NCBI GenBank assembly: GCA_021014325.1
Contig: CM037460.1
Span: forward strand, 25,644,544-25,708,543
Direction: 5' to 3'
Origin: Plazaster borealis
Taxonomy: Eukaryota > Echinodermata > Asteroidea > Forcipulatida > Labidiasteridae
DNA: 64,000 nucleotides
Below are positions 54,191 to 63,958 of the stretch, one piece after another. The notes beneath the pieces are model-generated. The model worked only from the letters and a program-made list of their open reading frames with translations, was not told the origin of the DNA and ran no database searches. The position numbers and the translations under genes were made by a program. How positions within the stretch are numbered: position 1 is the first letter of the stretch; every line of letters begins with the position of its first letter.

Positions 54191-54551
54191 TTAAAGGCAG
54201 GGTATACTTTTGGTAATTGTCAAAGAATATCCTCACTTGGTGTATCCCAACATACGCATAAAATGACAAACCTGTGAAAATTTGGGCTCAATTGGTCATC
54301 GAAGTTGCAAGAAAATAATGAAAGAAAAAACACCCTTGTTGCATAGAATTGTGTTCTTTAAGATGCCTGAGAAAGACTTCATGCCTGAAACCTTTCTCAG
54401 ATTCAAAGTTTGGGGTAACAATTTACCTCTTTCTCTAAAACTACTACTCGGTCAAAGGGGGTCGTTTCTAACAATGTTTTATAATATCAACAGCTCTCCA
54501 TGCAGTGCTCTTTACCATAGAGTAATTACCAAAGGTATACCCTCCCTTTAA
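54191..54551 (+). repeat. TTAA miniature element
   Basis: TTAAAGGCAGGGTATACTTTTGG...GGTATACCCTCCCTTTAA. Confidence 0.82.
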
Positions 54552-54981
54552 AACGGTGAAAGTGCCACAGTTTGGTACCTTTCCAGTGCGAATTTTGTCA
54601 AAATCCTAAAATGTCCAATCACATTTCAAATATATGGGTGTGTACATTTTCAGACAGAAATGTTTTGAGCTTATTCCTGAATGTTGATGGTATTCAATCA
54701 AACGACATTGAATTTGACCTTTTGACCGACATGACATTTTTCCTCTTTAGAATGTGGAGACCCATTTGTTGTCTGTACATTCCATAAGGAATATTAATAT
54801 CCAATGAGGTAATGTTTCAAATTTAGCTCTGAAAGAGTATTAAATAAAATGACATTTTCCATCTTTTTAACTTGAGGTTAAAGACTTGTAATCTCTTTCC
54901 ACTTACATAAGGACTCTATCTTTTGAAAAATGCACTTGACAAAACTGAAGTTGACTTTGGGGCCTCTCTTTAAGACTCCCT

Positions 54982-55548
54982 TAGACTATGCAAGTCTTGC
55001 GTATATTCAAACTTCTGGGGCCATTGTGGTCCCAACCATGGAGTTTTACGTGGGCAGGATTTTGTTTCGTCAATTATTTTAGTTTAACTAAGTTTATGGC
55101 CATGAAAGTTAAATATGATGTTGGAAATGTAATTCTAAGTGTGAAAAACATTATGAAAGTAAAACTAATTCAACAAAATTACGAAGAAAACCTGAGAATA
55201 AGACTTGACCTCCGTTTCCGGTTACTCGTAAAAGAATTAAGAATGCTGCCTAAACTGCGGGCATGTTGTCATTAAACCTATGTGATAGACGCACACATTC
55301 AGGCGTGATTGGCAAATGGGGTTTCTAACAACAAGCATCCTCGTCCCAAGTTTTGATTTTGTTTCAATGTTAATTTGAACAAATTATGTGTATTATGCAA
55401 AAATTGAAAATTCTATTTCTAACAACTCGCTATGGGTATTTTTATTTTCAAGAACTTTGTATCAATATAATTTATAAAAAGATTTGATTTCATAGAAAAA
55501 TATAGCCTTTGCTCGATTCTGTTGATATGCGGAGACTTGCACAGTCTA
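54982..55548. mobile_element. TA miniature element copy 1, abutting the SIAE stop
   Basis: Inverted ends TAGACTATGCAAGTCTTGCG and the matching GGAGACTTGCACAGTCTA, with TA at the ends. Closely related copies are at 57388-57960 and 60878-61451. It ends 8 bp from the SIAE stop codon and contains TTTATT (AATAAA on -) at 55441-55446. Confidence 0.82.
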
Positions 55549-55555
55549 TTCCACA

Positions 55556-55786
55556 CTATGACAAAGTTGCAATGAAAGGAGCACCAGGTAAATTATTCTC
55601 CACACTGTACACAGGACATCCTTTACATGTACACGGCATGTCTCTCCAGAGGTACCTGATAGACACGGCATGTCTCTTATAGCAATAATAAGACACAATC
55701 AGAGATGACGGAGTCGGCTGACCGGCTAACTCAGCTGGTACCCACATATCATCAGATTGACAAGTTGTATTAGCCGAACAGCAAAT
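55556..55786 (-). CDS. SIAE: Sialate O-acetylesterase, last exon
   Basis: Acceptor TTTGTCTTGTCAG on the - strand, 77 codons to TAG (55558-55556). It encodes ICCSANTTCQSDDMWVPA, VSYYCYKRHAVSIRYLWRD, then CTCKGCPVYSVENNLPGAPF and IATLS. This matches the C-terminal beta-rich end of SIAE: a Cys-rich segment, the RY.W...PC block and the PAPPF-type end. SIAE removes O-acetyl groups from sialic acids in lysosome or secretory compartments and in the cytosol. The upstream exon ends phase 0 (FE), giving the expected FEICCS junction. A miniature element follows almost immediately. Confidence 0.9.
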   Translation of the reverse strand: MCCSANTTCQSDDMWVPAELAGQPTPSSLIVSYYCYKRHAVSIRYLWRDMPCTCKGCPVYSVENNLPGAPFIATLS

Positions 55787-55865
55787 CTGACAAGACAAAA
55801 GCAAAATAGTCAAAACAATATATATTTAACTGATTGTCACCATATCAAAAAAGTATCTAATTTCT

Positions 55866-56258
55866 TTAAAGGGTCTGTATACGCTTGGTAATGACTCTGA
55901 AAATTAATGGCAATACAAACTTACTTGGTAAGAAGTACAGCAGCTTTGAATAGTATAATGCATTTTGAGAAACTTTTCACTTCGAAGTACTGTGGTTATG
56001 GAAAAAGATATCAGTCTTTATCCAAAACAATTTGAATCTGAGAAGCGTTACTGCAATAACGTTTCTCAGATAGTGTATTCCAATTGCAGATTATTCTTCC
56101 TGCGTGGACATAACTGCTCCAGATTTTCAGCAATATCTCAAAAACGCTACCACCTTTTGAAATGAAATTTTCACAAGTTAGTTTAATGTATATATCTATA
56201 ACTATATGATTGAAACAAACAGTGGGTTCCAATTCCCAAACATATACAATCCCTTTAA
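55866..56258 (+). repeat. TTAA miniature element
   Basis: TTAAAGGGTCTGTATACGCTTGG...CATATACAATCCCTTTAA. Lies in the last SIAE intron. Contains the GAGAAGCGTTACTGCAATAACG palindrome. Confidence 0.8.
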
Positions 56259-56689
56259 TGAAAATGTCTGAATTTATGAATGTCATTTACTTCCACATTA
56301 TTAACTTTGGGGTTCATTGACGATGTGACCATTATAAATCGAAGGACAGGTGGAAACCAATTCTAGCTCTCTTAAATCCAGGCTTTATTTACAAATCTGT
56401 CAGAGAAATAACATTGACAAGTAATGATAGGTGTCTTTCTCCCGAAATCAAAGAGTAGAATGATCCAATTGGATACTTTTAATAATAATACTACCTCTAG
56501 GGGGCGCTAAATGAATAAATGAATAAATCAACAGCTAGGAGGAATAAAAAGAATGCGCTTTTTTTTCTATTTGTCACATCTACAAAGTCAGTGTTTAACC
56601 CTGGACATCAAAATGTGCACAATCGTAAAACAAAGAGCAAGGATTTAACTTAAATTTACACAAAATACAAACTGGCAGTCATATTGCTA

Positions 56690-56990
56690 GACATTTCATT
56701 TCATTTCATTCATTAATTCTGATTGTGAAGCTAAGGGCTCTCAGAAAAGCGTGCTTAATCACTATACTAGCCAAGAACCCCCATGGAGAGAAGACAAGAA
56801 AGGAAGATTCAGTTTTAGATGTGGGAGGAAAACCCCAGAGAATTTTTCCATGGAAAACCCACGCAATCAGGTAGGGACTGAAAGCCCAATCCACATAAGG
56901 CCTCAGGTGGGATTCGAACCGGGGTCCTAGAGGTGGAAGGTGAGGAAAGAAACTACTATGCCAACCCGACCGTCATAAGGAAGGCAGTAA
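56690..56990 (-). repeat. tRNA-derived SINE with (ATGAA)n tail
   Basis: On the - strand a pol III A-box-like GGTTGGCATAGTAG and a B box GGTTCGAATCCCACC start the element near 56970. The 3' end is an ATGAA-type repeat (CATTTCATTTCATTTCATTC on +, about 56693-56715). The tRNA of origin is not clear. Confidence 0.65.
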
Positions 56991-57086
56991 CTGGAAAAAA
57001 AGCTCATTAACCTCATTTTTAAAAGATGAAGCACTAACTGCATACATCACATTTCCTCTGATTCCACAAGAGGGTGCAAAACTCAC

Positions 57087-57282
57087 CTCAAAACCGATCT
57101 TTCCGACAATGCTGATGTTGGCGTTTCCATTGTCATACTTTATAAGAACTGTCAATGTTTTAATATCAACCGTGAATTCAGAAGGAAAGGGTCCAGAGAA
57201 GGTAACATTCTGGCCGTATGCGACTGCCCGTCCTGCTAGGGACAGCCTGGTGCCCATGTCCTGCTTATCTCGTGGGTGAATC
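57087..57282 (-). CDS. SIAE: Sialate O-acetylesterase exon
   Basis: 196 nt between acceptor CCTTTCCCTAG and donor GAG|GTGAGT, entering in phase 2 and leaving in phase 0. It encodes IHPRDKQDMGTRLSLAGRAV, AYGQNVTFSGPFPSEF, TVDIKTLTVLIKYDN and the end VGKIGFE. IHPRDKQ with the following R-L-x-L-A-x-R-A-x-A-Y-G run is a hallmark of SIAE. The conserved His in this block lies in the esterase domain. No damage is seen. Confidence 0.92.
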
Positions 57283-57387
57283 CTAGGGAAAGGAATATGA
57301 AAGACTGATGAAAACAATTAATGACTTCATAATGTCTACATAACTTTAATAACATGGTCTAGTATTGACCCCTTTGCACACCGCCAA

Positions 57388-57960
57388 TAGACTGTGCAAG
57401 TCTCGCGCATATCGAAAACGAGAAAAAACTTGAACGAAGACTGTATTTTTCTATGAAATCAAATCTTCTTTTTAAATTATATTTATACAAAATTCTTGAA
57501 AATAAAAATACCCATAGCAAGTTGTTATACACAAATGTTTGTATAATACAAATAATTTGTTCAAATTAACATTGAAACAAAATTAAAACTTGGGACGAGG
57601 ATGCTTATTGTTAGAAACCCCATTTGCCAATCACGCCAAAATGTGTGCGTCTATCACAAAGGTTTAATGACAACATGCCCATCAGTTGGGCAGCATTCTT
57701 AATTTTTTTACAAGTAACCGGAAACAGAGGTCAAGTCTTATTCTCAGGTTTCCTTTGTTATTTTGTTGAATTGGTTTTACTTTTATATTGTTTATCACTT
57801 TAGTATTACATTCCCAACATCATCATATATAATTTCATGGCCATAAACTTAGTTAAACTAAAATAATTGACAAAACAAAATCCCGCCCACGTAAAACTCC
57901 ATACGGTTGGGACCACAATGGTCCCGGAAGTTTGAATATGCGCGGGACTTGCACAGTCTA
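57388..57960. mobile_element. TA miniature element copy 2
   Basis: Inverted ends TAGACTGTGCAAGTCTCGCGC and GGGACTTGCACAGTCTA. Opposite orientation to copies 1 and 3 by internal sequence. In a SIAE intron. Confidence 0.83.
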
Positions 57961-58109
57961 TAGCCGAGTTCTGACAATGGAAATGATTGTGAATGTTGCT
58001 AGTACAACGCTTAACCAATGAAATTCTTCTTTACCTCAATGGGGGCACTGTTTTGAGGGCATTGGTTCTATTGGTAAGAAGCTAGTATCACTTCCGTCGA
58101 TGCGTATTT

Positions 58110-58670
58110 GAAACATAACTTTCATATCATCGACTGTGGTTTTGAATGATAGATGAACTACATGTATACCAGCCTGCACAATGATATCATGGGGTAAATA
58201 TACACAGTACATAGTCAACCCTCCTACTGTCTGACCATTCATTATCATCCACTATGGTTTTGAATGATAGATAAACTCTGCCAGGCTGCAATGTGAAATC
58301 ATGTGGTAAATGCATCTCTACAGTATACAGTCAACCCTCCTACTGTCTGACTATTCAATATCATCCACTATGGTTTTGAATGGTATATAAACTATGCCAG
58401 CCTGCAGTATGATATCGTGTAGTGTATGCATCTATACAGTATACAGTCAACCCTCCTACTGTCTGACCATTCAATATCATCCACTTTGGTTTTGAATGAT
58501 AGATAAACTCTGCCAGCCTGCAATATGATATCATGTGGTGAATGTATCTACACAGTACACAGTCAACCCTCCTATTGTCTGACCATTCAATATCATCCAC
58601 TTTGGTTTTGAATGATAGATAAACTCTGCTAGCCTGCACTATGATATCATGTGGTGAATGCATACACGGT
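58110..58670. repeat. Minisatellite, five units of about 117 bp
   Basis: Unit landmarks TCATCxACTxTGGTTTTGAATG recur at about 58125, 58244, 58361, 58478 and 58595. Each is followed by a GCCTGCA...ATGATATCATG segment and AGTCAACCCTCCTAxTGTCT. In a SIAE intron; no coding role. Confidence 0.85.
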
Positions 58671-58861
58671 ACACAGAGTTAGTTTTGTGTACAGTTGTGC
58701 CAGCACACACAACATGTTCAGTTTAATGATTTCAAGTGGTTGCTCAACTCTCTGGAAAATTATACCACAAGTAAGAGGGTAAACAACTGAAGTGCAAATA
58801 CGACCAGTACTTTGCACATATAAAATAAACAACACATTTACAGGCCTAGTGGATGTGAAAA

Positions 58862-59112
58862 AAAGACTTGGGGTTGAACAAAGAAAAACTTACAAGAGCG
58901 GGATTTGAACCAACGATTGTATGGCTTCTGACTGGCACCTCGAACAAAGATATTGACAAACAAGAGGTGTTCTGAGCTATGCTCCGAACACCTAAATAGG
59001 GAGACCGCCAACATAGGGCTAGATATAGCTCAGTTGGTAGAGCGCCAGCATGTTAATCCGGAGGTCATTGGTTCAAATCCCGCTCTAGTAAATTTTTCTT
59101 TGTTCAACCCCA
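58862..59112. repeat. tRNA-like repeat with inverted partner
   Basis: Contains a + strand tRNA-like segment (59026-59092: TAGCTCAGTTGGTAGAGCG A box, GGTTCAAATCCCG B box, GTT at the anticodon place) and, upstream, an inverted tRNA 3' half (GAGCGGGATTTGAACC). The anticodon and acceptor stems do not pair well, so it is a tRNA-derived repeat rather than a gene. TTGTTCAACCCC flanks both sides. Confidence 0.6.
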
Positions 59113-59184
59113 AATCATTTAAAATGTTACCCAGTCAGTTTCCCTCTGGTTTATTATTTGAAATAAAACAAAGGTGACACTTAC

Positions 59185-59345
59185 GGTCCGTACGGTGAGG
59201 TCTTATCTACAAGGTCGACCCCGACTGCCATGAAGACGTTTTTCATGATGGGATTAGGAACGTAACCGTAGTCATACGTCTGATGCCATCTTAGGGTAGG
59301 GTATGGGCCAATGATTTCTGGGTAAGGAGAGTTTGAAGTGCAAAG
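59185..59345 (-). CDS. SIAE: Sialate O-acetylesterase exon
   Basis: 161 nt between acceptor CTACTGTAG and donor ACC|GTAAGT, phase 0 in and phase 2 out. It encodes LCTSNSPYPEIIGPYPTL, then RWHQTYDYGYVPNPIMKN and VFMAVGVDLVDKTSPYGP. RWHQT-x-D-x-GYVPNP-x-M is a conserved SIAE block. The next exon supplies IHPRDKQ in the proper frame. Confidence 0.93.
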
Positions 59346-59827
59346 CTACAGTAGTGGAGGCAAAATATTTAAAACCAGTTAATAGTTTCTGTATACACAA
59401 AGAAAGTAACAGTTGATATTCCATTTCATAACAAAAAAAGCACCAGACTCTTTTATCCCTCCAGCCTCACTTTGGCTACACTAAGTTGAATGGCAGAAGA
59501 TACTAAGATGGCTTTTCCCATGATAGTAATTATAATAATACTGAGTTCTTAAATAGCGCTTTATCACACCCGATGGGAGTATCAAAGCGTTCATTATTTT
59601 TTCCTGCAAGGTATGCGGAGCTACGTTTGGAAGTATGAGACCTATTCCTTTATAAGACCATGTAATGGTTTACAGGCTGCTGTGGCGCAATATGTTGCCG
59701 ATCAGACCAGGAACACCGGGGTGAACCCCTTCTCTTTACGATTAGTGCACTGGGTTCTTTTACGTGCATTACACAACACACAGGACCTACGGCTTTACGT
59801 CCCATCCGAAGGACGAAGCAATAATGG

Positions 59828-60181
59828 TTAAAGGCACTGTACACGTTTGGTAATTACTCAAAATATATATTAGCATAAAAACTGACTTGGTAATGAGCAA
59901 CAGAGAGCTGTTGATAGTATAAAACATTGTGAGAAACGACTCCCTTTGAAGTAACGTACTTTTTGAGAAAGAGGTAATTTCTCACTAAAATAATAAAATT
60001 CCTAACTGAAAAGCACACAAATTTGTACAACAAGGGTGTATTTTCTTTCATCATTTTCTTGCAACTTCGATGACCAATTGAGCCCAAATTTTCACAGGCT
60101 TGTTATTTTATGCACATGTTGGGATACACCAAATGAGAACACTGGTCTTTGACAATTACCAAACGTCTGTGATGCCTTTAA
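59828..60181 (-). repeat. TTAA miniature element nested in SINE
   Basis: TTAAAGGCACTGTACACGTTTGG...CCAAACGTCTGTGATGCCTTTAA. TTAA is present once in the interrupted SINE sequence and twice here, confirming TTAA as the target. Confidence 0.88.
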
Positions 60182-60204
60182 GTGTCTTGCTTATAAGGAC
60201 ACAA

Positions 60205-60289
60205 GTGTCACGACCGGGATTCGAACCCACACTCTGATCAGAAACACCAGAGCTTGAGTCCGGTGTTCTTATCCGCTCGGCCACGACAC
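60205..60289 (-). tRNA. tRNA-Leu(CAA)-like head of the SINE
   Basis: 85 nt with a seven-pair acceptor stem (two wobble pairs), GTGGCCGAGCGG A box, anticodon CAA (60256-60254), a long variable arm and GGTTCGAATCC B box. The T stem has mismatches. Because it heads a dispersed SINE it is probably not a functional tRNA gene. Confidence 0.45.
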
Positions 60290-60391
60290 GCCATAATAGG
60301 ATTCTACTTTTACGTGTATGAGCAGCTGGTCACTAAACATCATTTTGACTCTTATGCAAAAGTCAACATAATAATACAAAAAATATAATTT

Positions 60392-60560
60392 GGGCTGAAC
60401 AAAGAAAAATTGACTAGAGTGGCTTGAACCTGCGACTTCCGGATTAGCGTGCGGACGCTCTACCAACTGAGCTATCTATGTTGGCGGTCTCCCTATTTTG
60501 TCAATCTTTGTTTAGGGGTGCCAGTCAGAAGCCATACAACCTTCAACTGCCGTATAGCCA
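60392..60560 (-). repeat. tRNA-like repeat, second copy
   Basis: Inverted tRNA-like segment (about 60478-60414: TAGCTCAGTTGGTAGAGCG and CAGGTTCAAGCC) flanked by GGCTGAACAAAGAAAAA and AACATAGATAG/TTGGCGGTCTCCCTATTT. Same family as 58862-59112, with AGGGAGACCGCCAACATA shared. Confidence 0.6.
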
Positions 60561-60877
60561 GGGATTACACCCAAGTTTGCGATACAACCTGGGAAGCGGC
60601 AGCAGAGGGATCACCTTAAAAGGATGCAACTTTTTATTTTAAATATCAAGTAAAAAACCACAAGGGAAACTGACCGGGTAATATTTTTCGCTTGTGGGTT
60701 ATTACTCAAAATTACTAATTTTAGCAAATTTATTCCTTGAGCACCTTTGGAAAGACAGCTATAATTGCTTCTCTTCACCCAGGAGTAAACAAGTTTCTTA
60801 GTCGTTGTAATTAGATGCTGTGTTTTGTGATTTATTAGGATACAGAGTGTAACGTGATTTGATACTTTGGCTTGCTA

Positions 60878-61451
60878 TAGACTGTGCAAGTCTCGCGCTC
60901 ATTCGAACTTCCGGGACCTTTGTGGTCCCAACCATATGGAGTTTTACGTGGGCGGGATTTTGTTCAGTCAATTTTTTTTGTTTAACGTAGTTTATGGCCA
61001 TGAAAAATATGATGGGAATGTGATACTAAGTGATAAACAAAATGAAAGTAAAATCAATTCAACAAAATATTGAAGAAAAACCGAGAATAAGACTTGACCT
61101 CCGTTCCGGTTACTTGTAACAAATTCAGAATGCTGCCCAACTGATGGGCATGTTGTCATTAAACCTATGTGATAGATGCACACATTCGGGCGTGATTGGC
61201 AAATGGGGTTTCTATCAATAAGCATCCTCGTCCCAAGTTTTAATTTTGTTTCAATGTTATTGTTAATTTGAACAAATTATTTGTATAATACAAAAATTGA
61301 AAATTTATTTATAACAACTTGCTATGGGTATTTTTATTTTTTAGAATTTTGTATAAATATCTTTTAAAAAGAAGATTTGACTTCAAAGAAAAATATAGCC
61401 TTCGTTCGATTTGTTTCTTGTTTTCGATATGCGCGAGACATGCACAGTCTA
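60878..61451. mobile_element. TA miniature element copy 3
   Basis: Inverted ends TAGACTGTGCAAGTCTCGCGC and GCGAGACATGCACAGTCTA. Internal sequence matches copies 1 and 2. It ends about 50 bp from a SIAE exon. Confidence 0.83.
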
Positions 61452-61501
61452 TTACAGCAGTTTGCAAAAAGGCTAAAACCATTTTAGTAAAAAAAACCAA
61501 C

Positions 61502-61632
61502 CTGCATGAATCCAAAAGGGAACTGAGGATCCGTACTACCTCCAGTACCTTCACTCCACTTCAAGCGCCAATCTTCAATCATTGCATGGAATAAACACTT
61601 ATATGGGTCAGGGTTTGGTGTGTTGGCTTCAC
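61502..61632 (-). CDS. SIAE: Sialate O-acetylesterase exon
   Basis: 131 nt between acceptor CCTTTACAG and donor CAG|GTTGGT, phase 1 in and phase 0 out. It encodes GEANTPNPDPYKCLFHAMIE then DWRLKWSEGTGGSTDPQF and PFGFMQ. Joined to the next upstream exon it restores WYQGEAN, the conserved SIAE WYQGE-x-N motif, followed by the Y-x-C-x-F-x-A-x-I-x-D-W-R block. Confidence 0.93.
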
Positions 61633-62057
61633 CTGTAAAGGAAATCACAACATTTCAACTCAGTTTATAAAAATAATAATGATGACAATGATACACAAAA
61701 CCTCCTACAGTATCTGGCTTCAGCTGCCATAATGTGGGGAATTAGGGTAGAAATTCAGTCAAAAAGATTAGATTTTCAAGAGCGAAAATTGGAGAAGAGG
61801 TGATTGGTAGAGAGCCTTGTAAGAGTATGACCATCTGGGCCTAATTTCATAAAGCTGTTTAGCAGAAAATTCAGCAAATTTCTTTGCTAAGCAAGAAATG
61901 AGTGGGGTACCAGTCACAGCAATGGTAGCTGTATGGTATTTTAGCTGGTAACCTTTTTTTCTTAATCAAGAGTTTTCTGTGCTTAGCAAGTTTTCGTGCT
62001 TACATGCTTCATGAAATTGGGCCCTGATCTCATATACATGAGATTATGGCCACCTTT

Positions 62058-62575
62058 TCCCCACTGAAAGGTCCACAGGTGTTTGAAGTCACCCCCCCCC
62101 CCCCACTGAAAGGTCCACAGGTGTTGGAAGTCACCCTCCCCCCCCCCCACTGAAAAGTCCACAGGTGTTGGAAGTCACCCCCCCCCCACTGAAAAGTCCA
62201 CAGGTGTTGGAAGTCACCCCCCCCCCCCCCACTGAAAGGTCCACAGGTGTTGGAAGTCACCTGTGGACCTTTCCCCCACTGGAGGGTCCACAGGTGTTGG
62301 AAGTCACCCCCCACTGAAAGGTCCACAGGTGTTGGAAGTCACCAGTGGACCTTTCCCCCACTGGAGGGTCCACAGGTGTTGGAAGTCCCCCCCCCCCCCC
62401 ACTGGAGGGTCCACAGGTGTTGGAAGTCACCCCCCCCCCCACTGGAGGGTCCACAGGTGTTGTAAGGTGTTTTTAGTCACCCCCCCCCCCCACTGAAAGG
62501 TCCACAGGTGTTGGAAGTCACCCCCCCCCCCCCACTGAAAGGTCCACAGGTGTTGGAAGTCACCCCCCCCCCCCA
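62058..62575. repeat. Poly-C-containing minisatellite, about 12 units
   Basis: Units of 34-53 bp: CACTGAAAGGTCCACAGGTG, TTGGAAGTCA and a C run of 6-14. Landmarks TCCACAGGTG recur at about 62070, 62112, 62158, 62198, 62240, 62288, 62322, 62370, 62410, 62450, 62503 and 62547. Two short inverted pieces (CCTGTGGACCTTTCCCCC near 62261, CAGTGGACC near 62343) create hairpins. In a SIAE intron. Confidence 0.9.
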
Positions 62576-63121
62576 CCCCACACTTAAAAACTCACTGGGA
62601 AACAGTCAAATTGTGTGTACAATGTTTCTCTCAACTTGAACAAAAAAAACATATTACATAAAATTCCCGAAGGCTTTTTCTAAAATACCCGAGCACCCAT
62701 TGTGATGACAATTTCCCAATTTAGTTTTATGATTTTGTTTTGTGCAATTTCTGCACCATGGGGTTCTCCCCATGCACAAACTAGCACATCAGGGCAATAC
62801 ATCTAAATTGTTGTCCGATACGCACGAATTGTGACTGATACGCAAACAAATTTAAATATTAAATAACATTTATTTACACTTTTTTTATACTTCGATCAAA
62901 TTCACACAAAAATCGTAAAGATATACCATTTACAATGCCCCAGAATGCACACCAAAGATAAACGCCAAGTAAAAAACATTCCACGGACAACGTTCTAATT
63001 TAGTGTTCTTAGGCCAAACTTCCAAAATTTGGGTTCAGAATGCCCCACAGTTTTGAAAAAATCTTGTCAGAGAAGAAACTTCTCAGAGGAGTTCATTTTG
63101 AAGAATACTCACAAGACATAC
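62576..63121. other. SIAE intron, no feature seen
   Basis: AT-rich intron sequence without recognisable repeats or coding potential. Confidence 0.5.
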
Positions 63122-63510
63122 TTAAAGGGAAGGTATACGTTTGGTAATCACTCTTGAAATTAATGGCATTGATACAAACCTACTTGTTTAGAAGTACAGC
63201 AGCTTTCGATAGCATTTTGAGAATCATTTCACTTCGAAGTAATGTGGTTATGGAAAAAGATATCAATTTTCATCCCCCAAAATTTGAATCTGAGAAACGT
63301 TACTGTCGGTAACGTTTCTCAGATTGTGTATTCCAATACGGATTATTCTTCTCGCGTGGATATGCTCGCTACGGATTTTCGGCGATATCTCAAAAACGCG
63401 ACCACCTTTTGTAATGAAATTTTCACAGGTTAGTTTTACATTTCTACATTTATAAATAGGATTTAAACAATCGAACGGTTCCAAAAACCGAAGGTATACT
63501 TTCCATTTAA
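63122..63510 (+). repeat. TTAA miniature element
   Basis: TTAAAGGGAAGGTATACGTTTGG...GGTATACTTTCCATTTAA, with a GAGAAACGTTACTGTCGGTAACG palindrome. Related to 55866-56258. Confidence 0.8.
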
Positions 63511-63543
63511 TAATAATAAACACTCACTCCCTAGCTCAGCTAG

Positions 63544-63795
63544 ACTTGTGGACAAGTCGTTAAATGTCTGTCGTGGTGATAGCGTTCCGACTCTATTCCG
63601 AATCTCCCCGCGATTCCCGCGGTATTCTCGCGAGACTGCTGGCCCGCGAGACTACTGCTCTCACGACTACGGTCCCATTTAACGGGGAGTAGAAGTCAGC
63701 AACCAGCAGTTCGCGCGAGAGCAGTGATCTCGCGAGAGCACCACCACAACTCGACTATCTCACCGCGGCAGACCATTAACGACTTGTCCACAAGT
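63544..63795. mobile_element. Palindromic element with TCTCGCGAGA-type motifs
   Basis: Arms ACTTGTGGACAAGTCGTTAA (63544-63563) and TTAACGACTTGTCCACAAGT (63776-63795) enclose a GC-rich core with TCTCGCGAGA, ATCTCGCGAGAGC and GCCCGCGAGAC. The arms stay partly complementary inward (TGTCTGTCGTGG and CCGCGGCAGACCA). It lies 39 bp from the SIAE exon at 63834. Confidence 0.75.
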
Positions 63796-63833
63796 ATATA
63801 GCTCAGCCCACCCCAAGGTTTTTCTTCACCTAC

Positions 63834-63958
63834 CTTGATACCAGATTGCCCCTTTTATCGTAAAGTTTAACATTGGATGAATCATGGAGTTCCACAGATA
63901 CGTTGGTGCATGTGGACCTCTGAGTGACCCTGTTAACTTCTCATTCTTGGGTATAATG
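63834..63958 (-). CDS. SIAE: Sialate O-acetylesterase exon (5'-most in window)
   Basis: 125 nt between acceptor CTTATATTCAG and donor CAAG|GTAGGT, phase 2 in and phase 1 out. It encodes [18 protein letters not shown] then [18 protein letters not shown] and AIWYQ. LWN-x-MIHP-L/M-LN-x-T-x-KG-x-IWYQ is a highly conserved SIAE segment. Exons coding the N-terminal catalytic part lie beyond the right edge. The five exons here give about 280 residues, roughly half of the usual length of about 520. Confidence 0.93.

Larger units (their letters stand above)
59530..60289 (-). repeat. tRNA-Leu-derived SINE, full length, with nested element
   Basis: On the - strand: a tRNA-Leu-like head (60289-60205), CTTGTGTCC...GCAAGACACTTAA, then interrupted by a TTAA miniature element (59828-60181). 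It resumes with TTCGTCCTTCGGATGGGACG, AAAAGAACCCAGTGCAC, CCCCGGTGTTCCTGG and a GCGCTATTTAAGAA tail. Truncated copies are at 9293, 14815 and 33970. I recall this SINE type from sea star and sea cucumber genomes. Confidence 0.75.

Noticed and set aside
59026..59092. Functional tRNA-Asn gene
   Set aside because: Anticodon and acceptor stems pair poorly and the segment belongs to a repeat with an inverted partner.
60414..60478. Functional tRNA gene on - strand
   Set aside because: Degenerate stems; same repeat family as 58862-59112.
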